Assembly (NCBI GenBank): GCA_002338655.1
Contig: DDIU01000053.1
Location: 34,276-98,275 of the forward strand
From: Flammeovirgaceae bacterium UBA1842
Lineage (GTDB): Bacteria; Bacteroidota; Bacteroidia; Cytophagales; Cyclobacteriaceae
Direction of reading: 5' to 3'
Length of the DNA stretch: 64,000 bases
Positions 26,459-33,989 of this stretch are shown one piece after another; the first letter of the stretch is position 1; each line of letters starts with the position of its first letter. The position numbers and the translations under genes are program-made. The notes below the pieces were generated by a model that had not been told where the DNA came from, made no database searches, and saw only the letters and a program-made list of their open reading frames with translations.

Positions 26459-28173
26459 GTAGTATAGACTGGATTATTCTCTTTGGTACACTCTTATTTA
26501 TAGTTGCTTATGGTATCTGGAAGACCCGAGGCACTAAGAGTATGGACAGCTACCTACGGGGTGCGGACGATACCAAGTGGTGGGCGATAGGCCTTTCCAT
26601 CATGGCCACGCAAGCCAGTGCGATTACCTTTCTCTCTACTCCGGGGCAGGCCTATACCGATGGCATGCGGTTTATCCAGTTCTATTTTGGTTTGCCCGTG
26701 GCGATGATCATCATCTCCGTATTTTTCCTGCCCATCTACTATAAGCTCAAGGTTTACACGGCTTATGAATATTTGGAAACCAGATTTGATGTAAAAACCA
26801 GAATGCTAGCGGCACTGATCTTTTTGGTGCAACGAGGACTAGCCGCAGGGATTACCATTTATGCTCCGGCCATTATATTGTCATCCTTATTAGGTTGGAA
26901 ATTGGGCTATACCACCACCATTATTGGTGTATTGGTGATTATCTACACGGTATCTGGCGGTACCAAAGCCGTAACCCAAACGCAAAAGCAGCAAATGGCG
27001 GTGATGATGGGCGGGATGATCATTGCGGGTTTACTAGTGATCAACTCATTGCCTTCTAATGTTGGCTTCTTCGATGCGCTTCATGTGGCGGGTAAAATGG
27101 GCAAATTGAATGTCGTTAACTTTGAGTTTAACCTATCCGACCGTTATAACTTCTGGTCGGGGATGACCGGTGCGGTATTCCTTTTCCTTTCCTATTTCGG
27201 AACGGACCAGTCGCAAGTGCAACGATACCTTTCGGGTAAATCGTTGGCTGAGAGTAGGTTAGGATTGATGATGAATGGCCTGTTGAAAGTACCGATGCAG
27301 TTTGTCATTCTCTTTATTGGGGTGATGGTGTTCGTTTTTTATCAGTTTAACCAGCCGCCTATTTTCTTTAACCAGACCGCTGTAGATGAAGTAAACAAAA
27401 CAGAAAAGGCCGCTGAATTTAATGCCTTGGAGCAGAATTACCAGGAGATCTTCTCACAGAAACGCGAAGTGCTGGATGACTTCGTTACTGCCGTGCAAGC
27501 CGATGATGAAGGAGCCATTGAACGTAAGTCGCAAGAGTTAAATACACTGCAAACCAATGCGGATGCGGTACGGAGCGAAGCTAAAACACTGATTGGTAGT
27601 TCTGCACCCGATGTGGAAACCAATGACAAGGATTACATTTTTATGAATTTTGTGACCAATAACCTACCTGTAGGAATTATTGGGTTGCTCTTTGCGGTGA
27701 TCTTCTCTGCGGCCATGTCTTCCACTTCGTCAGAACTGAATGCATTGGGCTCTACCACTACCATTGACTTTTATAAGCGTAAAATCAATAAGGACGCTAC
27801 TGATCAACACTATTTAAAATCCTCCAAGCTATTTACATTGCTCTGGGGCGTCATTGCCATTCTTTTTGCCTCGTACCTTTCTCTTTTCGAGAATTTGATC
27901 CAGGCGGTTAACTTAATTGGCTCATTATTTTACCCCATTGTGTTAGGCATCTTTATCGTGGCCTTTTTCTTCAAGTCCATAAAATCCAATGCCGTATTTA
28001 TAAGCGCATTGATAAGTCAGGCGTTAATCATTTTGACCCATTACCTCAATTTGGAAGGAGCGGCAGGGATCTTCACCATGGGCTTTCTGTGGTACAATGC
28101 CTTTGGGTGTGTGTTGGTGGTGGTGATCAGTTTTATTATTCAGTTTTTTGTGAAGACAACTGACGGACAATAG
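26455..28173 (+). CDS. sodium:solute symporter (SSS family)
   Basis: A 572-residue transporter with about 13-14 transmembrane helices. Family features include the N-terminal GTRGTKSMDSYLRGADDTKWW-like region, followed by ATQASAITFLSTPGQAY, in which the sodium-binding helix lies, and the GTDQSQVQRYLSGK stretch. An unusual long hydrophilic loop (about 300-390, rich in Glu, Gln and Asp) interrupts the helices near residue 320; related SSS proteins in Bacteroidota have a similar insert. Substrate is probably a sugar, amino sugar or acid released by the PIG-L partner. Confidence 0.88.
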   Translation: MSSIDWIILFGTLLFIVAYGIWKTRGTKSMDSYLRGADDTKWWAIGLSIMATQASAITFLSTPGQAYTDGMRFIQFYFGLPVAMIIISVFFLPIYYKLKVYTAYEYLETRFDVKTRMLAALIFLVQRGLAAGITIYAPAIILSSLLGWKLGYTTTIIGVLVIIYTVSGGTKAVTQTQKQQMAVMMGGMIIAGLLVINSLPSNVGFFDALHVAGKMGKLNVVNFEFNLSDRYNFWSGMTGAVFLFLSYFGTDQSQVQRYLSGKSLAESRLGLMMNGLLKVPMQFVILFIGVMVFVFYQFNQPPIFFNQTAVDEVNKTEKAAEFNALEQNYQEIFSQKREVLDDFVTAVQADDEGAIERKSQELNTLQTNADAVRSEAKTLIGSSAPDVETNDKDYIFMNFVTNNLPVGIIGLLFAVIFSAAMSSTSSELNALGSTTTIDFYKRKINKDATDQHYLKSSKLFTLLWGVIAILFASYLSLFENLIQAVNLIGSLFYPIVLGIFIVAFFFKSIKSNAVFISALISQALIILTHYLNLEGAAGIFTMGFLWYNAFGCVLVVVISFIIQFFVKTTDGQ

Positions 28174-28237
28174 GTCACATTTAGTAGATCATATCAGATA
28201 TTGTGATTGGCCTTGGGTGTGGAGTGTAATTTCAGTA

Positions 28238-28269
28238 TTTGACCGTTATACCAATTATTGGTATATTTG
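28238..28269 (+). promoter_or_regulatory. parDE promoter with a perfect operator palindrome
   Basis: TTTG (28238-28241), 20 bases, then TATATTTG (28262-28269): a textbook Bacteroidota promoter. Between and overlapping the -7 element is ATACCAATTATTGGTAT (28248-28264), a perfect 8-base inverted repeat around one central base. A ParD dimer bound here would block the promoter, which is the usual autoregulation of such pairs. Confidence 0.8.
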
Positions 28270-28286
28270 AATCAAAGCATATCAAA

Positions 28287-28538
28287 ATGAATAAAAACAC
28301 CTCGATATCACTAGGAAGATATTTTGACCAATTCGTGCAGAACCGAATTAAAGAAGGCCGATTTAAAAATGTCAGTGAAGTAATCCGAGCAGGATTAAGG
28401 CTTTTAGAAGAAGAAGAGGACAAAGTAATTGCCCTGAAAAATGCCATTCAGGAAGGAATTGATAGCGGAATCGCGCACGATTTTGATCCCAAAAAGCATC
28501 TTGAATCTCTAAAAGAGAAGAAAAACTCCAATGGCTGA
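28287..28538 (+). CDS. parD: ParD-family antitoxin
   Basis: An 83-residue antitoxin starting MNKNTSISLG, with a ribbon-helix-helix DNA-binding domain (SISLGRYFDQFVQNRIKEGR, then VSEVIRAGLRLLEEEE) and a charged toxin-binding tail. I chose the ATG at 28287 because the longer open frame would begin inside the promoter and operator. It ends overlapping the toxin gene by 8 bases. The operator palindrome in front is its predicted binding site. Confidence 0.9.
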   Translation: MNKNTSISLGRYFDQFVQNRIKEGRFKNVSEVIRAGLRLLEEEEDKVIALKNAIQEGIDSGIAHDFDPKKHLESLKEKKNSNG

Positions 28539-28830
28539 ATTTAGATTAACGAATAGAGCCGTTGAGGATTTAGCGAAAATTTGGAATTATACTTTTGAGG
28601 GTTGGTCTGAAAATCAAGCAGATAGGTATTATGAGCAACTGATTTCAAGCTGTCAAGAAATTGCTGACAATCCTCAATTAGGAAAAAACTATGAAGGAGT
28701 TGCTCAAAGCTTGCTAGGAATGAAAACAAATCGACATATCATTTTCTATAGAACATTAAATAAAGATTACGTTGAAATCACAAGAATTTTACACGAGAGA
28801 ATGGATTTAAAAAAGAGAATAAAAGAATAA
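28531..28830 (+). CDS. parE: ParE/RelE-family toxin
   Basis: A 99-residue toxin of the ParE family: MAEFRLTNRAVEDLAKIWNY at the start, two helices, and a C-terminal beta-sheet with HIIFYRTL and ITRILHERMD, the hallmark end of ParE proteins. ParE proteins usually poison DNA gyrase; some relatives act on RNA. It overlaps parD, so the pair is coupled. It marks the left end of the accessory island and may stabilise it. Confidence 0.9.
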   Translation: MAEFRLTNRAVEDLAKIWNYTFEGWSENQADRYYEQLISSCQEIADNPQLGKNYEGVAQSLLGMKTNRHIIFYRTLNKDYVEITRILHERMDLKKRIKE

Positions 28831-28923
28831 AAACACCACACTGAAAATAGTAAATGGGAATCAGTGAATTTAATACAAAACGTTGAAATCAAGCCGAGTC
28901 TTTCTTAAACTACATACCATAAA

Positions 28924-29128
28924 GAGTGTCACCACATGGCACTCTTTTTTTTATTGCTATTTTTTTTTGTTAGTGTCTGGTAATCAGATTTTTATAGAAT
29001 CTACTCGAGTAACTCAATCATTTTAAGACCTATTTTATTATAAATAAAGACGGATAATTTTATATAATAGATTAGATTCACCAGAATTAATATAATATAC
29101 CAACACCTTAGATACTGATAGTAGGGTG
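28924..29128 (+). repeat. leader element A (copy 1 of a ~200 bp intergenic element)
   Basis: This 205-base element is clearly related to the one at 30878-31070. Both start with a hairpin followed by eight T (GAGTGTCACC...CACTC, terminator-like), then the palindrome TCTGGTAATCAGA (28976-28988), an AT-rich stretch with TATATAATAG, and end in TACTGATAGTAGGGTG. It lies between parE and the beta-barrel gene at 29.15 kb, whose ATG is 21 bases downstream. The element may be a terminator plus a promoter/leader shared by two island transcripts, or a recombination scar from cassette duplication. Confidence 0.75.
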
Positions 29129-29149
29129 TTATGAGCAAAAGACTATAAT

Positions 29150-29863
29150 ATGAATAAAATTTTTACCCTTGCCATTGCCCTTCTTGTCTCTATTGGATCA
29201 TACGCACAAACTAAAATTGGAATTGAATTTTCTTTTCTTGGTACCAATAGCAATGTTATAGTTCCAGGCTTATTTTCCTCGACATTTGACCAAGTTGAAT
29301 CAGGGAATGGTAGTGATATTGGAATTGGGATTGATGTAGGTATCAACGAAAAAATATCATTTCGAGGAGGTTTTAGGTATTGGAAATGGCCTTTTATCCC
29401 AACAGTCAATGGTGAAATAGATAATAAAGAGGTCAAAGCCACAGAAACTGGAAAGCTACACTATTATGGTATCTACTTAAGACTTGACAGAACATGGGAT
29501 TACTTTTTCATAACTGGCGGATTCGATATATCCTTTGCCAATAAATTCAAAAATGATTTGGTAATTAGAGATGATCAGGGTTCTATCATTTTAACAGAAA
29601 ATGATAGAGAAGAATCAATACTAACTGACAAGTTTAAAAATCAATTTAATTTGGTCTTAGGTTTTGGTCCTTCTATTCCTATCGGAGATTCATTTAAAGT
29701 AAAAGGTACGCTAGCCGTAGTGGTTCCATTCAGTCCGTTATATGAGACCGGAGTAAATTATCAAAATCCGGCTTTTCAAAATAGCTCACCCGGAAAAGTA
29801 AATTTAGACTTCTTTCCTGTTTTTAAATATGGAATAAGTGTTGAATACATTTTTGGACAATAG
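29150..29863 (+). CDS. outer-membrane beta-barrel protein, unknown
   Basis: A 237-residue protein with a signal peptide (MNKIFTLAIALLVSIGSYAQ) and alternating hydrophobic/polar strands with Gly and aromatic residues (IGIGIDVGINEKISFRGGF, YYGIYLRLDRTWDYFFITG), ending in the strand YGISVEYIFGQ, whose penultimate aromatic-rich end is typical of outer-membrane barrels. Length suits an 8-10 stranded barrel. It follows leader element A and lies in the cassette bounded by elements A and B. No function can be assigned. Confidence 0.7.
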   Translation: MNKIFTLAIALLVSIGSYAQTKIGIEFSFLGTNSNVIVPGLFSSTFDQVESGNGSDIGIGIDVGINEKISFRGGFRYWKWPFIPTVNGEIDNKEVKATETGKLHYYGIYLRLDRTWDYFFITGGFDISFANKFKNDLVIRDDQGSIILTENDREESILTDKFKNQFNLVLGFGPSIPIGDSFKVKGTLAVVVPFSPLYETGVNYQNPAFQNSSPGKVNLDFFPVFKYGISVEYIFGQ

Positions 29864-29867
29864 GATT

Positions 29868-30033
29868 ATGAATACGCTATTTCTTTTATTTCTTAGATCA
29901 TCGTAAATACAGCGATGCATTAAGCCAACTGAACGAACTTGATCCAAATAATGAAAATCCTGATGCCTTAAGAAGAAAAATTGACATCTGCATTGATAAC
30001 CATATTATGTCAATTGGCCATCAAATTTTGTAA
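29868..30033 (+). pseudogene. frameshifted remnant of a secreted TPR-like protein
   Basis: An ATG at 29868 starts a short signal-like peptide (MNTLFLLFLRSS) that stops at once. In the next frame, from 29896 to a TAA at 30031-30033, a 45-codon stretch reads DHRKYSDALSQLNELDPNNE and on, which has the periodicity of a tetratricopeptide repeat. The two parts fit together if one frameshift near 29895 is assumed. It is therefore probably a decayed small gene or the remaining 3' end of a larger one. Confidence 0.5.
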
Positions 30034-30035
30034 AC

Positions 30036-30815
30036 GTGAAAAAAACAATAACCTTACTATTAGTCTTCCTAACAACTTGGACATTCGCCCAAGAAACAGG
30101 AACATATCAAGCAGATAGTGTTTATAAATCTAACAAGGTAAAACTTCGAAAATGGTACAGCGGAACCAACAAAAAAGGTGGGCGAACTATGTACTATGAT
30201 AGAGAGGGGAGATTGACTAAAAACGAGGTCGAACTGAACCTTGGTGCAACTAAGGTAAGCACATATTACATCTATGATCAGTCTGGTCGACTAAATGCAA
30301 TGGTTGATTCAACAAAGAATTCAGAACCAGATAAGAAACAGGTTAAGGAACTCAAAAAGATGGGAATTAACCCACAATTGATTTTAAGAACTGTTGGACC
30401 AGAACTGGAAGTTTCAAAGTACGAACTTGAATATGACGGGGATGACCTGATTAAGCAAACAAAATTTAATCCTAATGGATCAATAGACTTCATTGTGCAC
30501 ATTGATGGAAAAAGGGTGAAAGAAATAAAAGATTGGTACAGGAATGGATCTGTTTATCGCCAAGATACAACTGAATTCATAACTCAATTTCATAAAGCAA
30601 AATATTACGGATGGCAACTGAATAACGGGACTAAACTAAGTTGGAATTATAGATTTGAATACAAATTTGATGAACGGGGTAGGGTGCTCTCATATACTCG
30701 CTTTGACGGAGAAGTTGAAAAGGAAACAGCAACATTTACCTATGATTCAAACGGACTGCTAATTGAAACATCAGGTTATGCTCCGAACTATTTTGAATAT
30801 GAATACTACGACTAA
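30036..30815 (+). CDS. secreted YD/MORN-like repeat protein, unknown
   Basis: A 259-residue protein with a signal peptide (MKKTITLLLVFLTTWTFAQ) from a GTG start placed 2 bases after the remnant TPR stop. The body contains repeats of the YD type (YYDREGRLTKNE, YIYDQSGRLNAM, YKFDERGRVLSY, TYDSNGLLIET) resembling those of RHS and toxin-associated shells, but it is too short to be an RHS toxin. Its role is unknown. It ends just before leader element B, and together with the barrel gene it forms the cassette between the two elements. Confidence 0.7.
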   Translation: MKKTITLLLVFLTTWTFAQETGTYQADSVYKSNKVKLRKWYSGTNKKGGRTMYYDREGRLTKNEVELNLGATKVSTYYIYDQSGRLNAMVDSTKNSEPDKKQVKELKKMGINPQLILRTVGPELEVSKYELEYDGDDLIKQTKFNPNGSIDFIVHIDGKRVKEIKDWYRNGSVYRQDTTEFITQFHKAKYYGWQLNNGTKLSWNYRFEYKFDERGRVLSYTRFDGEVEKETATFTYDSNGLLIETSGYAPNYFEYEYYD

Positions 30816-30877
30816 CGTGGCATAACAGTCATGAGCTAGTAATTTAGGTTACCGGCTTACAAACCACTTACAAACAA

Positions 30878-31070
30878 GAGCGCCACTTGGTGACACTCTT
30901 TTTTTTATTGCAAATTATTTTTCATAGTGTCTGATTATCAGAATATTATAAATAATTTAACCATCCTATAGATTATTTTTTATAATTATAGATGGATACT
31001 ATTATATAATAGTTTAAATTCATTAGTGTTAATAGAATATATCAACGCCTTTGGTACTGATAGTAGGGTG
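30878..31070 (+). repeat. leader element B (copy 2 of a ~200 bp intergenic element)
   Basis: A diverged copy of element A, 193 bases, directly upstream of the AIPR gene (ATG 20 bases after the element). It shows the same order: a hairpin with eight T at its start (GAGCGCCACTTGGTG...CACTC), the palindrome TCTGATTATCAGA (30930-30942, here perfect), an AT-rich block with TATATAATAG, and the same tail TACTGATAGTAGGGTG. The palindrome and tail are the best conserved parts. Element A has the palindrome with one mismatch. Confidence 0.75.
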
Positions 31071-31090
31071 AATACTCAATTAAAAAACAA

Positions 31091-32815
31091 ATGTTAAAAC
31101 ATAAAGTTAACTTTAATAAAAGAACAGATTTAAATAAATACAGGGATAATGCTCTTCTGCTATATTCATTGCAATTGAAGTATGGAATAGAAGATATTCA
31201 AAGTATCGCAGCAGATAGTCTTGTAGATGGGTATAATGATAAAAAAACTGATTTAGTTTATATTAATGAAGAATTAGGGCATGCAGTTATTGCTCAGGGT
31301 TACTACACAAAGAAGAAAAAAACTGAAGCTCCAGCTAACAAAGCAAGTGACCTAAATACTGCAATCACTTGGTTATTACAGGAAGATATTGATAAGGTTC
31401 CCAAACAAATCAAATCAGCAGCCAAAGAGCTTCGATTGCATATAACATCAAATTCTATAAAAAAAATCTCATTGTGGTATAGTCACAATCTTCCTGAATC
31501 TTCCAACGTAAATAAGGAGCTTAAAGCTGCCGAAAAAACGCTTAAGTCAGCTCTAGATAGTAATTTTAAAGGCAATGAAATAATATGTTCATCTTTGGAA
31601 GTTGGAGAAAATCAACTTGAAAATTGGTATCAGGAGTTAACAATCCCAATCCTTGTAACGGATAAAATAAAGGTTGAAAACTGTACAGCCTTCAAGACTA
31701 GTGGAAGTGATTGGAAAGCTATAACTTCTGTTATACCAGCCACCACAATATATGATCTGTATCAAACTCACAAAACCCATCTTTTTTCTGCCAATGTTAG
31801 AGATTATTTAGGAAGCAGAAAATCTGACTCTAATATTAATAATGGAATTAAAAATACTGCAGAACAGGAGCCAAAGAATTTTTTCGTTTATAATAACGGG
31901 ATTACAGCTTTAGTAAATGGATTCTCATATAGTCCTGCTAGAAAGGAATTGAAAATTGATGGAATATCAATTGTTAATGGAGCTCAAACAACTGGAGCAA
32001 TTGGGTCTCTTTCAAATAAACCAAGCAAAAATCTTTTAATACCCATTAAATTCATAAAATGCTCCTCACCGAATACGATTGCAGAAATTGTAAAATATAA
32101 TAACAGCCAAAACAAAATAAATGCTCCTGATTTTAGAAGTGGGGACCAACATCAAAAAAGAATAACGCAAGAATTTTGTGAATTAGGAAGAATCGACTAT
32201 TCATCCAGAAGAGGAGGAGCTGTAGATGTAATTACCCGTAACAATAACTCCATTCCATCAATAACCGCAGGACAAGTTCTAGCAGCTTTTCATGTAAAAC
32301 CAAGTATTGCATATAACGATAAATCTAAAATATGGGATAGAGACGATTTATATCATCAATTTTTCAATGAAGAAACTTCAGCCAAGCATATATTCGTTGC
32401 TTATACTTTAGTAAAGTCTATCGAAGAACTTAAGCAAGAGTTAGTAGCTAAAGGAGAAACTAGAACTTCTGAGGAAGAGAGCATATTAGATTACTTAAGG
32501 AGTAGGGGTTCTATAATTTTATTAGCCTCTTCAATAGCCGACTCCCTTGAAATTATTTTAGATAAACGAGTCATTAATAGGTTTGATATTAAATTTATAA
32601 AAAACTTAAAACTTAACGAAGCAATATTTGAATGGCGAAAAATAGTTGAGATAGGTAGTGCTTTTATACCTCAACTTGCAGAAGGGTTGCAAGATGGTAT
32701 AAAAAACAAGGACAAAGTAAATGCTGCAATAAGTACATTTAAAAGCCTTATATCAGCTGTTAAAACTGTAAATAAGAGAGTCTTTGATGATTTTAGTAGT
32801 AATGTGAAATGCTGA
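31091..32815 (+). CDS. AIPR (abortive infection) domain protein
   Basis: A 574-residue protein of the AIPR family. The AIPR core (about 230-460) is recognised by FFVYNNGITALVNGF, then SIVNGAQTTGAIGSL, and NNSQNKINAPDF, which are its conserved blocks; the N-terminal 200 residues have the TAL/AVIAQGYYT-type nuclease-like strand pattern seen in some relatives, though a catalytic triad is not certain. AIPR proteins are named for abortive-infection phage resistance and often sit near restriction-modification genes. It is 193 bases before the methyltransferase on the same strand. It has its own leader element B upstream. Confidence 0.85.
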   Translation: MLKHKVNFNKRTDLNKYRDNALLLYSLQLKYGIEDIQSIAADSLVDGYNDKKTDLVYINEELGHAVIAQGYYTKKKKTEAPANKASDLNTAITWLLQEDIDKVPKQIKSAAKELRLHITSNSIKKISLWYSHNLPESSNVNKELKAAEKTLKSALDSNFKGNEIICSSLEVGENQLENWYQELTIPILVTDKIKVENCTAFKTSGSDWKAITSVIPATTIYDLYQTHKTHLFSANVRDYLGSRKSDSNINNGIKNTAEQEPKNFFVYNNGITALVNGFSYSPARKELKIDGISIVNGAQTTGAIGSLSNKPSKNLLIPIKFIKCSSPNTIAEIVKYNNSQNKINAPDFRSGDQHQKRITQEFCELGRIDYSSRRGGAVDVITRNNNSIPSITAGQVLAAFHVKPSIAYNDKSKIWDRDDLYHQFFNEETSAKHIFVAYTLVKSIEELKQELVAKGETRTSEEESILDYLRSRGSIILLASSIADSLEIILDKRVINRFDIKFIKNLKLNEAIFEWRKIVEIGSAFIPQLAEGLQDGIKNKDKVNAAISTFKSLISAVKTVNKRVFDDFSSNVKC

Positions 32816-33008
32816 GAATAAGACTGTGAGTATGAAAATTATGACACCCTCAGGGATTCTACTCTTTAGAAAATAACGGTTGTGAATTTTAAAAAAATAT
32901 TTGCCAATAACATAAATAGCACATTAGTTTTTACATCTACATGGCAAACCTTGAAACCAAAAGAGCCTAATTTTTTTGCTTACGCTCAACAAAAAGATAA
33001 ATTTAGGA

Positions 33009-33989
33009 ATGAATAAAAAAAAGGCATTCTATGAAACGGATTTGGGTCAACTCTTTTTAGGCGATTCCTACCACGAACTAACAAGCGGTGCACTTGATCA
33101 ATATAAAGGAAAAGTAGACCTCATCATCACATCACCACCTTTCCCCCTAAATAACAAAAAGAAATATGGCAATTTACAGGGAGAGGCTTACAAAGAGTGG
33201 TTCGTAAATCTTGCTCCAAGATTTGAGGAACTATTATCTGAAAATGGTTCCTTGGTCATTGAAATCGGGAATTCTTGGGAGTCGGAACGTCCTGTCCAGT
33301 CCTTGTTGCATCTTGAATGCCTTCTTGGACTGGTCAAAAATTCAAATTTGCGGTTAATACAAGAGTTCATTTGTTACAACCCTTCAAAGTTACCTTCCCC
33401 TGCACAATGGGTTACGGTAAATAGAATAAGAACAGTAGATAGCTACACACATATTTGGTGGCTTGCTAAATCTGATTTCCCAAAGGCCGACAATAGTAAG
33501 GTTCTGAGACCATATAGTAAAAGTATGAAACGGTTATTGAAAAAGAAAAGCTACAATTCTGGAAAACGACCTTCTGAGCATGTAATATCTGAAAGTGGGT
33601 TTCTTAAAGATCATGGTGGCAGTATTTCACATAATTTCTTTGAAATGGATACTATTGACGATAATAGAGAGGTTAGACTTCCTTTTAATGTATTGAGTTA
33701 CTCAAATAGCAACTCTAATGATTACTATATGAAAGCTTGCAGGAAGAATAATATTATCCCCCACCCTGCACGAATGAACCAAGGTATTGTTAGTTTCTTT
33801 ATCAACTTTCTAACAGACGAAGAAGATTTAATTTTTGATCCATTTGCTGGTAGCAACACAACGGGAGCCACTGCCGAAAAACTTAAAAGAAAATGGCTAA
33901 CAATTGAAATTGATCCTGAATTCGCAGATCAATCCATTTACAGATTTGAAGACAAAGAAATTAATGCTGAATTAAAAATCTATATTTAA
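33009..33989 (+). CDS. DNA methyltransferase (N4-cytosine/N6-adenine, beta class)
   Basis: A 326-residue methyltransferase of the N6_N4_Mtase family. The catalytic motif IV, LIITSPPFPLN, is near the N-terminus (about 39-49) and motif I, DPFAGSNTTGATAEKL, near the C-terminus (about 277), the order of the beta class. The SPPF form occurs in N4-cytosine and some N6-adenine enzymes, so the base is undecided. I chose the ATG at 33009, preceded by an AGGA-like ribosome site, instead of the TTG at 32976. It is coupled to the HerA-like gene: its TAA is followed directly by that ATG. In this setting it probably protects host DNA. Confidence 0.88.
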   Translation: MNKKKAFYETDLGQLFLGDSYHELTSGALDQYKGKVDLIITSPPFPLNNKKKYGNLQGEAYKEWFVNLAPRFEELLSENGSLVIEIGNSWESERPVQSLLHLECLLGLVKNSNLRLIQEFICYNPSKLPSPAQWVTVNRIRTVDSYTHIWWLAKSDFPKADNSKVLRPYSKSMKRLLKKKSYNSGKRPSEHVISESGFLKDHGGSISHNFFEMDTIDDNREVRLPFNVLSYSNSNSNDYYMKACRKNNIIPHPARMNQGIVSFFINFLTDEEDLIFDPFAGSNTTGATAEKLKRKWLTIEIDPEFADQSIYRFEDKEINAELKIYI

